DNA from: Elizabethkingia argenteiflava
GTDB lineage: Bacteria; Bacteroidota; Bacteroidia; Flavobacteriales; Weeksellaceae
DNA: 49,811 bases
Assembly (NCBI RefSeq): GCF_009904105.1
Contig: NZ_JAAABJ010000372.1
Span: 1 to 49,811 of the forward strand
Reading direction: 5' to 3'
In this document: positions 26,086 to 35,292 of the stretch, one piece after another
Layout of the letters: each line of letters begins with the position of its first letter
How positions within the stretch are numbered: position 1 is the stretch's first letter
The notes under the pieces: model-generated
The model's input: the letters and a program-made list of their open reading frames with translations, nothing else
Told to the model about the DNA's origin: nothing
Database searches by the model: none
Position numbers and translations under genes: made by a program

Positions 26086-26859
26086 ATGCAAAGATATATT
26101 CCGCCCATTACCCGAACTTTACTGATTGTAAATGTTTTGCTGTTTGCTGCTACCTATATCTTAGAGTTTACAGGAGTAAAATTAGAGATGGTCTTGGGTG
26201 CTTTTTTTCCAGGTTCACCTAATTTTCAATTTTATCAAATAATCTCCCATATGTTTATGCATGGTGGATTCGCTCATATTTTATTTAATATGATCGCTTT
26301 GTGGTCCTTTGGCTCTGCTATTGAAGTGACATTGGGACCTCAAAAATATGCTATTCTTTATTTTGTTTGCGGTATAGGCGCCTATATTTTATTTAATATT
26401 GTCAACTATATTGATATCGATCGCCTGATCGGTAATTTGCGGCTTGAGGGGGCCGATATAGAACAGATATACCATCTGTCCAAAGTTAATATTAACGGAA
26501 TGTTTTCAAATATTAATGAGCTGCGAGGAGAAACGTCCCTCAAAGGAGATGTACAGGATATCAAACAGCTTTTCTCATTTCTATCTACCCCTATGGTGGG
26601 AGCTTCTGGTGCTATTTATGGTCTTTTGGTAGCCTTTGCCATGCTGTATCCGGATGCTAAGATTATGCTTCTGATACCCCCTATCCCAATTAAAGCAAAA
26701 TACTTAATGCCGGTGCTTATTTTAGTAGAACTTTATCTGGGAACTAATAATTTCAAAGGGGACAATGTGGCACACTTCGCACATCTAGGTGGTGCTCTCA
26801 TTGCCTTTATACTGGTTAAAATATGGACCAAAAATCGTTTTAGGATAGATCACCTATGA
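26086..26859 (+). CDS. Rhomboid-family intramembrane serine protease
   Basis: A 257-residue polytopic membrane protein with about six transmembrane helices that cleaves membrane-anchored substrates within the bilayer. The conserved HGGFAHILFNM segment contributes the HxxxN-type oxyanion residues. The nucleophile is in VGASGAIYG (S174) and the catalytic His in AHLGG (H233). Between the GAYILFNIV helix and the serine helix lies an insertion of about 60 residues (roughly 108-168), longer than in E. coli GlpG and possibly a substrate gate or soluble loop. It starts 4 bases after mutL and overlaps the next gene by 4 bases, so the three genes form one operon. Confidence 0.92.
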   Translation: MQRYIPPITRTLLIVNVLLFAATYILEFTGVKLEMVLGAFFPGSPNFQFYQIISHMFMHGGFAHILFNMIALWSFGSAIEVTLGPQKYAILYFVCGIGAYILFNIVNYIDIDRLIGNLRLEGADIEQIYHLSKVNINGMFSNINELRGETSLKGDVQDIKQLFSFLSTPMVGASGAIYGLLVAFAMLYPDAKIMLLIPPIPIKAKYLMPVLILVELYLGTNNFKGDNVAHFAHLGGALIAFILVKIWTKNRFRIDHL

Positions 26860-27842
26860 GAATTATACGTTTTATATTTACCTTGCTGCATCTGGTGGTA
26901 TTTTTTGCCCTATCAGCTATGCTTTTGAACAGTATGGTCTCTCCTAAAGTTTTCAAATGGCTCAATTTCCTTTCGCTTGCCTTTCCCATTTTGATAACGG
27001 TATATGTGATGCTGACCATTATATGGATTTTAAATTTTAAAAAACGTGCCATCGTATTCCTATTAGGACTGCTGATGTTTTTTAATCCTATTAGGAGGTG
27101 GATCAACTATAACGATAACTCCCACCAAAAGGGAAATCTAAAGGTGATCACTTACAATGTGCATTCGGCACCTCGTATTCCGGCGCTTAAAGCCTTTTTG
27201 GAGAGTGAAAATCCAGATATTATCTTTCTTCAGGAAAAAGCTGTTAATAGTAAAAATAAACTGGAACTTTCCGCCTTTAAATATATTGTAGAGAGTACGA
27301 TTGTGGAGATCTATTCCAAATTTCCAGTCAAAAATAGTGGTGAACTGGTAAAGGATAAAAATAATGGACATGCCTTATTTGCAGATATTGATATTAACGG
27401 TACCACTATTCGCTTTATTAATATTTACCTAGAGCCTTTCTATCTCCATAAGGAAATGCTACTCCCCACTCGAGATCAAAAGGTAAATGAGGAGAAAGCA
27501 AAGAAACTGGAAGCCCGTTTGGCGGAAAGCTTTAGACTACATGAGGATCAGATAGCAGATATACTCCCCGCTATTAAAAACTCCCCTTATCCTATTATCT
27601 TAGGAGGAGATTTTAATTCGGTTCCTAATTCATATGAATATTATCACCTGGGAGAAAACTTAATCGATGCTTTTATGGAGGTAGGCTCAGGATCAGGCAC
27701 CAGCTTTCACGATTATAAGATGCCCATACGTATAGATTACCTCTTTAGCAGCCCCTCTATAAAAGCGACTCACTATAGGGTGAAAAGGGATATTGAAATT
27801 TCTGATCATTTTCCTGTAATTTCGCATTTCAAAATAAAATAA
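26856..27842 (+). CDS. Endonuclease/exonuclease/phosphatase (EEP) family protein with N-terminal membrane helices
   Basis: A 328-residue protein. Three N-terminal hydrophobic helices (to about residue 85) anchor it in the inner membrane; the catalytic domain follows. EEP-fold motifs are present in order: VITYNVHSAP (Asn), DIIFLQEK (catalytic Glu), GGDFNSVPNSYEY (Asp/Asn) and the terminal ISDHFPV (Asp-His). The substrate could be nucleic acid, a phosphoinositide-like lipid or another phosphodiester, and the sequence does not decide. Its start overlaps the rhomboid stop (ATGA), implying translational coupling. Confidence 0.88.
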   Translation: MRIIRFIFTLLHLVVFFALSAMLLNSMVSPKVFKWLNFLSLAFPILITVYVMLTIIWILNFKKRAIVFLLGLLMFFNPIRRWINYNDNSHQKGNLKVITYNVHSAPRIPALKAFLESENPDIIFLQEKAVNSKNKLELSAFKYIVESTIVEIYSKFPVKNSGELVKDKNNGHALFADIDINGTTIRFINIYLEPFYLHKEMLLPTRDQKVNEEKAKKLEARLAESFRLHEDQIADILPAIKNSPYPIILGGDFNSVPNSYEYYHLGENLIDAFMEVGSGSGTSFHDYKMPIRIDYLFSSPSIKATHYRVKRDIEISDHFPVISHFKIK

Positions 27843-27895
27843 ATATCATTTTTTTATGCTAACTTGCATATTATTCACATTTTAATCAGCGCAAT

Positions 27896-28183
27896 ATGAA
27901 AAAAACCATTTTATGTATCGCAGGATTCGCTGCAATGGCCTTAATTTCTTGTAAAAAAGAAGTGGCCTCCATAACAAAACCTGCTATAGATTCCACTACA
28001 AAAGCTGCTGTAGATTCTGTTGAAAACACAGCTAATAAAACTGTAGATGCCCTAAAAGATGCTGCCGATAAAACTGGAGATGCCGTCAATAATGTAGGGA
28101 AGAACCTAAAACAAGAGGTGGAAAAAGCAGGAGATAAGATTGATAGAGCAGCCAATGCTGCAAAGGAAGAATTGAAAAAATAA
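27896..28183 (+). CDS. Small alanine-rich lipoprotein
   Basis: A 95-residue lipoprotein. The signal peptide has lipobox LISC with the lipidated Cys at C19. The mature part is an extended amphipathic helix built of degenerate 11-residue-like units rich in Ala, Lys, Asp and Val (for example KAAVDSVENTANKTVDALKD). This resembles YtxH- or LEA-type and apolipoprotein-like repeats. It probably lies on the periplasmic or outer membrane surface; stress protection is a guess. It has its own gap of 53 bases from the EEP gene and is followed by a terminator. An open frame on the opposite strand is a shadow of the repeat composition. Confidence 0.82.
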   Translation: MKKTILCIAGFAAMALISCKKEVASITKPAIDSTTKAAVDSVENTANKTVDALKDAADKTGDAVNNVGKNLKQEVEKAGDKIDRAANAAKEELKK

Positions 28184-28208
28184 TCAGTTTTTCTTTATAA
28201 TGAAGAAC

Positions 28209-28238
28209 AGCGGGTATCGGAAAGATCCCCGCTTTTTA
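28209..28238 (+). terminator. Terminator after the small lipoprotein gene
   Basis: AGCGGG (28209-28214) pairs with CCCGCT (28228-28233), with three further inner pairs and a GGAAA loop, then TTTTT. Confidence 0.8.
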
Positions 28239-28297
28239 TCCAAAAGAAGTTACATTCCTCTGCTATCAGTATAGCATAAAAGTAACAGAAGCGGGAT

Positions 28298-28335
28298 ATA
28301 AAAAGAAGAACCTATTACAATATTCTTCTTTTTAT
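28298..28335 (-). terminator. Terminator of the suf operon
   Basis: A perfect 13-bp inverted repeat (ATAAAAAGAAGAA, 28298-28310, with 28323-28335) begins within the sufS stop codon on the minus strand and ends in T-rich sequence. The stem is A/T-rich, so strength is uncertain. Confidence 0.6.
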
Positions 28336-29552
28336 CTTAGCATTTTCTGGGCTTTCCTTATGCCCTCTATCACACGGTCTATCTCCTCAAAGGTATTGTA
28401 GACAGCAAAGCTTATCCTTACAGTTCCAGCGATGCCAAAGTATTCCATAATCGGTTGGGCACAATGGTGTCCTGTTCTAACGGCTATCCCTAATTTATCC
28501 AATATCATTCCTACATCTGAAGCGATACCTATGCCCTCTAAATTAAAGGATAATACTCCTGCACGAGCGGCTTTCTCTCCATAGATCCTTAAACCTTCAA
28601 TTTCGAGAATCTGACGCTGGGCATAGTCTAGCAGTTTGCTCTCATGTTGGCCAATATTACGGACTCCTATTTCATTCATAAAGTCTACGGCCGCCCCTAG
28701 GGCTATATTTCCTGCAATATTAGGTGTGCCCGCTTCAAACCGAAAGGGTAACCCTGCATAAGTAGTCTTTTCAAAGGTACAGCGATCTATCATCTCTCCT
28801 CCACCATGAAATGGATTAAGTTGGTTGAGTACCGCTTCTTTTCCATATAAGATTCCCGTGCCTGTGGGCCCATACATTTTATGGCCTGAAAAGGCAAAGA
28901 AGTCGCAATCCATAGCCTGAACATCAATTTCAAAATGCGGTGCCGATTGGGCTCCATCTATCAAAACCCAAGCATTAGACTGGGCTCTTACTTTTTTAAT
29001 GATTTCATTAATGGGATTAATGACTCCCAGCGCATTGGAAACCTGATTAATTGATACTAATTTGGTTTTTTCGGAGAGCCATTCTCCTAATACATCAATT
29101 TGTAAAACCCCTTCTTCTGTCATGGGAATGACACGCAATTTTGCACCTGTTCTCTGGCATAAAAGCTGCCAAGGAACGATATTGGAATGATGCTCTAGAT
29201 AGGAGATAATGATTTCATCATCTTTACAGAGAATATCTGTCAAAGCATAAGCAACAAGATTAATCCCTTCGGTTGTCCCTTTGGTAAAAAGCACTTCATA
29301 ATCGTGCTTTGCATTGATAAAACGCTGTAGCTTTTTACGTGCATCCTCCATTGCATCTGTAGCCAATTGACTTAAGGTGTGAATCCCTCTGTGAACATTG
29401 GCATTAAAATGTTGATAATAGTGCTGAAGCGTTTCTAGAACTACTAAAGGCTTCTGACTAGTGGCTGCATTATCCAAGTAAACTAAATTTTGGCCATTCA
29501 CTTTTTCTTGAAGAATGGGAAATAGAGAACGTATTGTTTGTATATCCTGCAT
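28332..29552 (-). CDS. sufS: Cysteine desulfurase SufS
   Basis: A PLP enzyme of 406 residues that removes sulfur from cysteine and supplies it for Fe-S cluster assembly. The family start LVYLDNAATSQKP, the PLP-lysine motif FSGHKMYGPTGTG and the catalytic cysteine loop RTGHHCAQPIMEYF are intact. This is the class II (SufS/CsdA) type by its short active-site loop. It is the last gene of the operon sufA-sufB-sufC-sufD-(HExxH protein)-sufS. A sufE or sufU partner is not visible here, so the sulfur acceptor must be encoded elsewhere or not needed. Confidence 0.95.
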   Translation of the reverse strand: MQDIQTIRSLFPILQEKVNGQNLVYLDNAATSQKPLVVLETLQHYYQHFNANVHRGIHTLSQLATDAMEDARKKLQRFINAKHDYEVLFTKGTTEGINLVAYALTDILCKDDEIIISYLEHHSNIVPWQLLCQRTGAKLRVIPMTEEGVLQIDVLGEWLSEKTKLVSINQVSNALGVINPINEIIKKVRAQSNAWVLIDGAQSAPHFEIDVQAMDCDFFAFSGHKMYGPTGTGILYGKEAVLNQLNPFHGGGEMIDRCTFEKTTYAGLPFRFEAGTPNIAGNIALGAAVDFMNEIGVRNIGQHESKLLDYAQRQILEIEGLRIYGEKAARAGVLSFNLEGIGIASDVGMILDKLGIAVRTGHHCAQPIMEYFGIAGTVRISFAVYNTFEEIDRVIEGIRKAQKMLR

Positions 29553-29558
29553 TTTAGT

Positions 29559-30080
29559 TTAATTTTTTTGTTCTGTTAAAATCTTTTTATAAGCTTCCAT
29601 TTCTGCTTTCTGCCCGGCATACTTGTGTTGGAGTTCGGAACCTTCTCTCATTCTTCCATAATAGACCAAGGCTTTTTCAATAAAGAATTTTTTATAAAAA
29701 TTTGATAAGTCCCATATTTTAGGAAATCGCTTGTGAAAAAGCATTTCATAATAAGCCTGCCACTCTCTTTCATTTTTGTCCTCTACAAATTTCTGAGCTG
29801 CTCTTTGCTCAACATGCATCATTTCATGAGCGATTAGGTTGATCACCAGCCCCAGATCGAAGTCGAAAAGATTAACTGGAATCTTAATTTTCTGAGGACT
29901 ACCAAAATCCCCTTCTGTAGTTAACAAAATAGAAGTGGTTTCGCACTCCTGCCGATAGCCAAAACCAGCAAAATATCTGCTATCAAGTTCCCATTCGCGT
30001 ACTACAAAGTTTGCGGCATCTAAAATTTGTCCATGGGCTTTATAAGCATTGATATGAAAAATGATGCGCTCTACATTCAT
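29559..30080 (-). CDS. Putative zincin-like (HExxH) protein embedded in the suf operon
   Basis: A protein of about 173 residues that I cannot assign to a named family. The segment LIAHEMMHVEQR (H85, E86, H89) is an HExxH zinc-protease motif, and a downstream acidic cluster EDKNEREWQAYYE (about residues 100-112) could supply the third ligand. There is no signal peptide or membrane segment, so it is probably cytoplasmic. The frame is open to an ATG at 30134, overlapping sufD, but the ATG at 30080 (MNVERIIFHINAYKAHG) leaves a 43-base gap and seems more natural. It sits 6 bases upstream of sufS. Its position suggests a role in Fe-S assembly or repair, which is unproven. Confidence 0.7.
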   Translation of the reverse strand: MNVERIIFHINAYKAHGQILDAANFVVREWELDSRYFAGFGYRQECETTSILLTTEGDFGSPQKIKIPVNLFDFDLGLVINLIAHEMMHVEQRAAQKFVEDKNEREWQAYYEMLFHKRFPKIWDLSNFYKKFFIEKALVYYGRMREGSELQHKYAGQKAEMEAYKKILTEQKN

Positions 30081-30123
30081 GTTCTCTTTATAAATGTACT
30101 TTTTTACACAGCCCCGATTTTTA

Positions 30124-31428
30124 CTAAAATTCAATATCTACATCCAACTTTTCTGCTAAAAGTTTAGAAATCTTAAGTTTAAGTGCTTCAATATCAATAT
30201 TCTGCATAGCATCGTGAGCAAATGCATATAACAATAAAGCTTCGGCTTCATTTTTAGAGATACCTCTGGCTCTCAAATAAAATAATGCCTCTTCATCCAA
30301 TTGCCCGACGGTACATCCATGTGAGCATTTTACATCATCTGCAAAAATTTCGAGCTGAGGTTTAGTATCTACAGTAGCTCCTTCGCTTAACAATACATTA
30401 TTATTCTGCTGGTATGCATTGGTTTTCTGTGCTATTTTATCCACAAATACCTTTCCATTAAAAACACCATGGGATTTCCCCGCGAATACACCTTTGTAAT
30501 TCTGATAGCTTTCACAGTTAGGGAAATTATGATGAACCGCTGTATGGTGATCTACTAATTGAGCCTTATTAAGAATGGTAATACCATTCATAAAACTATT
30601 GATATTTTCTCCCTTGTGAATAAAATCTAGGTTATTTCTCACCAGCTTTCCTCCGAAGGAAAATGTATTCACAGTCCCGACGCTATCTCTCTGCTGTTCC
30701 ACATACGTACTATCCACCATATAAGCCGTATCGCTATCATTTTGCAATTTATGCCAGTCTGCTTTCGCATTGGAATGAACAAATATTTCTGTTATGGAGT
30801 TCGTAAAAGCAAAACTCTCATCCAGATTATGATGACTTTCGATAATCTCAACTTTAGCTCCTGACTCTGCCACCAGTAAATTCCGTACGTTATAAAACGT
30901 ATTTTCCTGCTGATTATGGGATAGATAAAATAGATGTATAGGCTTCTCTATAACCGTATCCTTAGGAACATGCAAAAAGAACCCATATTTACAATAAGCG
31001 AGATTGAGCGAAACAAAAGGATTGTCCTCATGCGTAATGCTATCGAAATATTTTTCAAAAACACCTCTGCGCTTTTCATCATTCAATGCATAATTAATTG
31101 ATAAAAACTCGGCATTTTCAATGGAAATTTGCGACAATTCCGGATATACTTCTCCGTTAATAAATATAATAAAATCAATATTCTCCTCCCCTAAATGTAA
31201 AGACTGGAGTTGACTTTTTGAAATATGATGCTCTTGTGTAGGAAAGAAATTATACTCTTTATTTACAATTTCAGCCAGAGACGTATATTTATATTCTTCA
31301 TTTTTCTTTTTAGGAAAGCCCTGCTCTTTAAATTTTGATAATGCCTCCTTTCTCTTATGATCTAGAAAACGATGTCCGAGGCTGGCTAAAAATGCTGTAT
31401 GCTGCTCTAAAACTTGTTCTTGTAACAT
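30124..31428 (-). CDS. sufD: Fe-S cluster assembly protein SufD
   Basis: The 434-residue partner of SufB in the SufBC2D scaffold complex, where Fe-S clusters are built in the cytoplasm. The C-terminal right-handed parallel beta-helix is recognisable from GVFAGKSHGVFNGKVFVDKIAQKTNAYQ-like sequence (about 30420-30500) and the motifs DTKPQLEIFADDVKCSHGCTVG and EEALFYLRARGI, the most conserved part of the SufB/SufD family. The N-terminal part is more variable, as usual for SufD. It lies 57 bases after sufC. Confidence 0.94.
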   Translation of the reverse strand: MLQEQVLEQHTAFLASLGHRFLDHKRKEALSKFKEQGFPKKKNEEYKYTSLAEIVNKEYNFFPTQEHHISKSQLQSLHLGEENIDFIIFINGEVYPELSQISIENAEFLSINYALNDEKRRGVFEKYFDSITHEDNPFVSLNLAYCKYGFFLHVPKDTVIEKPIHLFYLSHNQQENTFYNVRNLLVAESGAKVEIIESHHNLDESFAFTNSITEIFVHSNAKADWHKLQNDSDTAYMVDSTYVEQQRDSVGTVNTFSFGGKLVRNNLDFIHKGENINSFMNGITILNKAQLVDHHTAVHHNFPNCESYQNYKGVFAGKSHGVFNGKVFVDKIAQKTNAYQQNNNVLLSEGATVDTKPQLEIFADDVKCSHGCTVGQLDEEALFYLRARGISKNEAEALLLYAFAHDAMQNIDIEALKLKISKLLAEKLDVDIEF

Positions 31429-31485
31429 TTTTTTTGTTTAAAGTTTGAATGTTGATGTTTTCGATTTTTTTTATTCTCCTGGGGA

Positions 31486-32223
31486 TTAAATAAGCCAATC
31501 GTAACCTTTCTCTTCAAGCTCTAATGCTAAAGTTTTATCGCCTGTTTTTACTATTTTACCATCTGCAAGAACATGTACAAAGTCCGGCTGAATATAATTT
31601 AGTAGTCTTTGATAGTGAGTAATGACCAAAATAGCATTCCCTTCGTTTCTAAATTTATTTACCCCATCCGCAACAATTCTTAACGCATCAATATCCAAAC
31701 CTGAATCCGTTTCATCCAAAATGGCTAATCTTGGATTGAGCATCATCATCTGGAATATTTCATTTCTTTTCTTCTCTCCACCTGAGAACCCCTCGTTTAA
31801 GGAACGGGAAAGAAAATCTTTTTTTATCTCCAATAGCTCCGATTTTTCACGGATCAGCGCCAACATTTCCTTTGCGGACATTTCTTCTAAACCGTTTGCC
31901 TTCCTGGTCTCATTCATGGCCGCTTTAATAAAATTGGTAACGCTAACGCCAGGGATTTCTACTGGATATTGGAAGGAGAGGAAAATCCCCTTATGAGCTC
32001 TCTCCTCAGGTGCATCCTCATTAATATTCTTCCCTAAAAATAGAATATCGCCTTCTGTAACCTCATAATCTTCTTTTCCTGCGATTACTGAGGATAGGGT
32101 AGATTTTCCTGCTCCATTAGGCCCCATAATAGCATGAACTTCTCCGGGATTTATTTCTAAATTGATTCCTTTTAATATTTCTCTTTCTTCAATCCTAGCA
32201 TGAAGATTTTTTATATTTAACAT
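31486..32223 (-). CDS. sufC: Fe-S cluster assembly ATPase SufC
   Basis: ABC-type ATPase of 245 residues that drives conformational change in the SufBCD complex. Walker A is GPNGAGKST, the family signature is [14 protein letters not shown] and Walker B is [16 protein letters not shown], with the downstream His switch in VITHYQRLL. Family-specific residues such as the [10 protein letters not shown] signature distinguish it from transporters. It starts 28 bases after sufB. No membrane component is associated, consistent with a soluble Suf role. Confidence 0.96.
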   Translation of the reverse strand: MLNIKNLHARIEEREILKGINLEINPGEVHAIMGPNGAGKSTLSSVIAGKEDYEVTEGDILFLGKNINEDAPEERAHKGIFLSFQYPVEIPGVSVTNFIKAAMNETRKANGLEEMSAKEMLALIREKSELLEIKKDFLSRSLNEGFSGGEKKRNEIFQMMMLNPRLAILDETDSGLDIDALRIVADGVNKFRNEGNAILVITHYQRLLNYIQPDFVHVLADGKIVKTGDKTLALELEEKGYDWLI

Positions 32224-32251
32224 GTTTAAATGTGGTAAATGATTATTGATT

Positions 32252-33700
32252 CTATCCTACTGATCCTTCTAATGATATCTCCAACAGCTTTTGTGCTTCA
32301 ATTGCAAATTCCATTGGTAATTTATTTAAAACCTCTTTGCTAAACCCATTGACGATAAGGGCGATGGCTTTTTCCGTGTCCAGACCCCTTTGGTTGCAAT
32401 AAAAGATTTGGTCTTCACCGATTTTAGAAGTGGTAGCTTCATGCTCCAATTGAGCTGAAGGATCTTTAATTTCTATGTAAGGAAAGGTATGCGCTCCGCA
32501 TTGATTGCCCATTAATAGAGAGTCACACTGGGAAAAATTTCTGGCCCCTTTTGCCGAAGGCATCACTTTTACCAAGCCTCGGTAGGAGTTCTGTGATTTG
32601 CCTGCGGAAATCCCTTTCGAGATAATAGTGGATTTAGTATTCCTTCCGATATGGATCATCTTAGTTCCTGTGTCTGCATATTGATGATTATTGGTAACCG
32701 CTATAGAATAAAATTCTCCTACGGAATGGTCGCCTTTTAAAATACAGGACGGATACTTCCAGGTTACAGCAGATCCTGTCTCTACCTGGGTCCAAGAAAT
32801 CTTTGCATTTCTCTCGCACAATCCTCTTTTGGTAACAAAATTAAAAACCCCTCCCTTACCTTTTTCATCTCCAGGGTACCAATTTTGAACAGTAGAATAT
32901 TTAATTTCTGCGTTGTCCATGGCTATTAGCTCTACAACAGCTGCATGGAGCTGATTTTCATCTCTAGAGGGCGCTGTACAACCTTCCAGATAAGAGACAT
33001 AACTGCCTTCATCGGCTATCAAAAGCGTTCTCTCAAACTGACCTGTTCCCGCCTGATTGATACGAAAGTAGGTCGAGAGCTCCATAGGGCATCTCACTCC
33101 TTTTGGAATATAGCAGAAACTTCCATCGGAAAAGACTGCAGAATTAAGCGCTGAATAAAAATTGTCACCTCTTGGCACCACTTTCCCTATATATTTCCTT
33201 ACCAAATCAGGATATTTTTTAATCGCCTCTGAAATAGAACAAAAGATTATCCCTTTTTCTTCTAAGGTTTCTCTAAAAGTGGTCTTCACCGAAACCGAAT
33301 CCATCACTATATCTACAGCGACTCCAGATAATCTTTTCTGCTCATCAAGGGAAATGCCTAATTTTTCAAATGTCTTGAGCAATTCAGGATCTACCTGGTC
33401 CAGACTTTCCAACTCAGGCTTTACTTTGGGAGCGGCATAATAACGTATATTTTGGAAATTGGGCTTGTCATATTTAACGTTTGCCCAATTCGGCTCTTGC
33501 ATTTTCTGCCAGATCTTAAAAGATTCCAACCGCCACTCTGTCATCCATTCGGGCTCTTCTTTTTTGAGCGAAATGGCCCGGACAACATCTTCATTGAGCC
33601 CTACTGGAAAATCTTCATAATCAATATTGGTCTCCCAACCGAACTCGTATTTTTTATTTTCGAGATCAAGCCTTAGATCATCTTCTGTATATTTACTCAT
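32252..33700 (-). CDS. sufB: Fe-S cluster assembly scaffold SufB
   Basis: The 482-residue scaffold subunit of SufBC2D. Family landmarks are [52 protein letters not shown] and [13 protein letters not shown], with the conserved cysteine region [12 protein letters not shown] and the C-terminal [18 protein letters not shown]. The order sufB-sufC-sufD is the standard Suf core. A shorter leader (68 bases) separates it from the A-type carrier gene upstream. It is the longest and best conserved gene of the operon. Confidence 0.96.
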   Translation of the reverse strand: MSKYTEDDLRLDLENKKYEFGWETNIDYEDFPVGLNEDVVRAISLKKEEPEWMTEWRLESFKIWQKMQEPNWANVKYDKPNFQNIRYYAAPKVKPELESLDQVDPELLKTFEKLGISLDEQKRLSGVAVDIVMDSVSVKTTFRETLEEKGIIFCSISEAIKKYPDLVRKYIGKVVPRGDNFYSALNSAVFSDGSFCYIPKGVRCPMELSTYFRINQAGTGQFERTLLIADEGSYVSYLEGCTAPSRDENQLHAAVVELIAMDNAEIKYSTVQNWYPGDEKGKGGVFNFVTKRGLCERNAKISWTQVETGSAVTWKYPSCILKGDHSVGEFYSIAVTNNHQYADTGTKMIHIGRNTKSTIISKGISAGKSQNSYRGLVKVMPSAKGARNFSQCDSLLMGNQCGAHTFPYIEIKDPSAQLEHEATTSKIGEDQIFYCNQRGLDTEKAIALIVNGFSKEVLNKLPMEFAIEAQKLLEISLEGSVG

Positions 33701-33768
33701 TCATCTATTTTTTGTGGAAATAACAATTTAAAAAACTGAATTTCCGTTGTCTCCCTTGCTTTTATCGT

Positions 33769-34098
33769 TTATAAACTGAAACTCTCTCCACATCCACAGG
33801 TTCTTGATGCATTAGGATTATTAAAGACAAAGCCTTTACCATTAAGTCCTCCTGAATATTCTAGAGTGGTTCCCACCAAATAGAGAAAGGACTTCTTATC
33901 GACAATAATTTTAATTCCGTTGCTTTCAAAAACCTGATCTACCTCATGTTTTTCTTTATCAAAATTTAAAACATACTCCAACCCAGAGCACCCGCCGCTC
34001 TTTACTCCTACGCGTATGTAGTCCTGCGCAGGATCAAAACCGTCTTCAGTCATTAGTTGAATGGCCTTTGCTTTTGCTTGATCGGATACTTTTATCAT
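33769..34098 (-). CDS. sufA: A-type Fe-S carrier protein (SufA/IscA/ErpA family)
   Basis: A small carrier of 109 residues that accepts [2Fe-2S] or [4Fe-4S] clusters from the SufBCD scaffold and passes them to target proteins. The three cysteine ligands of the HesB/IscA family are present: GVKSGGCSGLEY and the C-terminal TCGCGESFSL. It is the first gene of the operon and has a good promoter upstream. The gene symbol reflects its place in the suf operon; by sequence it could equally be called erpA or iscA. Confidence 0.93.
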   Translation of the reverse strand: MIKVSDQAKAKAIQLMTEDGFDPAQDYIRVGVKSGGCSGLEYVLNFDKEKHEVDQVFESNGIKIIVDKKSFLYLVGTTLEYSGGLNGKGFVFNNPNASRTCGCGESFSL

Positions 34099-34128
34099 TA
34101 GTTAATAATTTAGAATGATTTCAGATTA

Positions 34129-34158
34129 CAAAATTAAGACAAATAATACCAAATTCAA
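34129..34158 (-). promoter_or_regulatory. Promoter of the suf operon
   Basis: On the minus strand TTG (34158-34156), 19 bases, then TAATTTTG (34136-34129), matching the Bacteroidetes consensus. The element ends 30 bases before the sufA ATG. No palindromic IscR- or Fur-like site was recognised. Confidence 0.65.
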
Positions 34159-34560
34159 ATTTCACCCTCACATATTTATCTATGACACGAATAGATAGCT
34201 TATAATTTCCCCAGATATGGAGCACCTATGCTAGATAAACTTAAATGTATGGGACTTATGGAAAGATTAGCTTGACTTTAGTTGATTTTTATTTCTTGTA
34301 AAGGATAAGGTTTAAAATTAGAGCTAAAACTACAATTCCTGTTAAGAGAAGAAAAATGGAGACATTAATTATAAAATAATTTATATTTGCAATATAATTC
34401 TATTTTTATATAAAAAACTTAAATATAATGATTTTTATTAAAAAATAAATACAAAAATATGAGAAAACACACCAAATATTGATATGAATTAAAAAACTTC
34501 TCTTCCTAATTCTTCACTAAATCTAATCTTATAACTATAACCTTCAAAAAACAATTTTAT
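34159..34560. other. AT-rich intergenic region between the suf operon and the ICMT-like gene
   Basis: About 400 bases, extremely A/T-rich in the second half, with no gene. One exact -7 element on the plus strand, TATATTTG (34382-34389), lacks a TTG partner; if used it would give a leader of about 165 nucleotides before the gene at 34561. No hairpin of note was found. Confidence 0.5.
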
Positions 34561-35103
34561 ATGACTGCTATTCTGTATACCCTAGTCTTATTTTTCCTTA
34601 TAAGAATAGTTTCTCTTCTTATTTCTATTTCAAATGAAAAAAGAATCTTAAAACAAGGGGCCGTACAATATGGACGAGCCAATTCTTTTTTACTTTCCAT
34701 CCTTCATATTTCTTTCTATTCGGCTTCATTTTACGAGGCTTACATCCAACATACTTTATTCGACATTTATAGCCAGGTGGGCTTATGCTTATTAATTTTT
34801 GCTTATACGATTCTGTTTTATGTGATATACGAGCTACGAGAAATATGGACGGTTAAGCTTTACATACTTCCCAACCAAAAAATTGTCAAATCTTTTTTAT
34901 TCAGAACGGTAAAACACCCTAACTACTTTTTAAATATTATACCAGAACTTATTGGAGTGGGGCTTCTTTGCCACGCATGGAAAACTATGCTATGGCTACT
35001 ACCTGTCTATCTTGTTGTTTTAGGAATCAGAATTTATCAGGAGGAACATGCGATGAGACAGATTACAGATCCAGTACCTCCGGTGACAGGATCGGAAAAA
35101 TAA
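34561..35103 (+). CDS. Isoprenylcysteine carboxyl methyltransferase (ICMT)-like membrane protein
   Basis: A 180-residue polytopic membrane protein of the bacterial ICMT/PEMT-like superfamily. The diagnostic C-terminal region is present: ELREIWTVKLYILPNQKIV, the substrate/SAM segment RTVKHPNYFLNIIPEL and the terminal IRIYQEEHAM motif. Roughly four or five transmembrane helices are predicted by eye. Bacteria do not prenylate CaaX proteins, so the acceptor is probably a lipid, quinone or other hydrophobic compound, with SAM as donor. The gene stands alone, and its tail is hydrophilic (DPVPPVTGSEK). Confidence 0.82.
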   Translation: MTAILYTLVLFFLIRIVSLLISISNEKRILKQGAVQYGRANSFLLSILHISFYSASFYEAYIQHTLFDIYSQVGLCLLIFAYTILFYVIYELREIWTVKLYILPNQKIVKSFLFRTVKHPNYFLNIIPELIGVGLLCHAWKTMLWLLPVYLVVLGIRIYQEEHAMRQITDPVPPVTGSEK

Positions 35104-35292
35104 AATCTGCTTTTTTGTAGGAATATTTAATAACAGATACTTTTTTATTGTTTTTATCACCATCACTTCTTACAATACATAGACTACCATCTTAAGTAGA
35201 GTAGTGCGGGAAGTATATAACAATTGTCTGAAGAGGGCAAACAACACCCTATAGGTAAGGGTAAAAGTGAGAATACTTCTTGAAAGAAGCCT

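Noticed and set aside
27886-28155. An 89-codon open frame on the minus strand opposite the small lipoprotein
   Set aside because: It is a shadow of the Ala/Lys/Asp repeat composition of the plus-strand gene, which has a clear lipobox, a natural start and a terminator.
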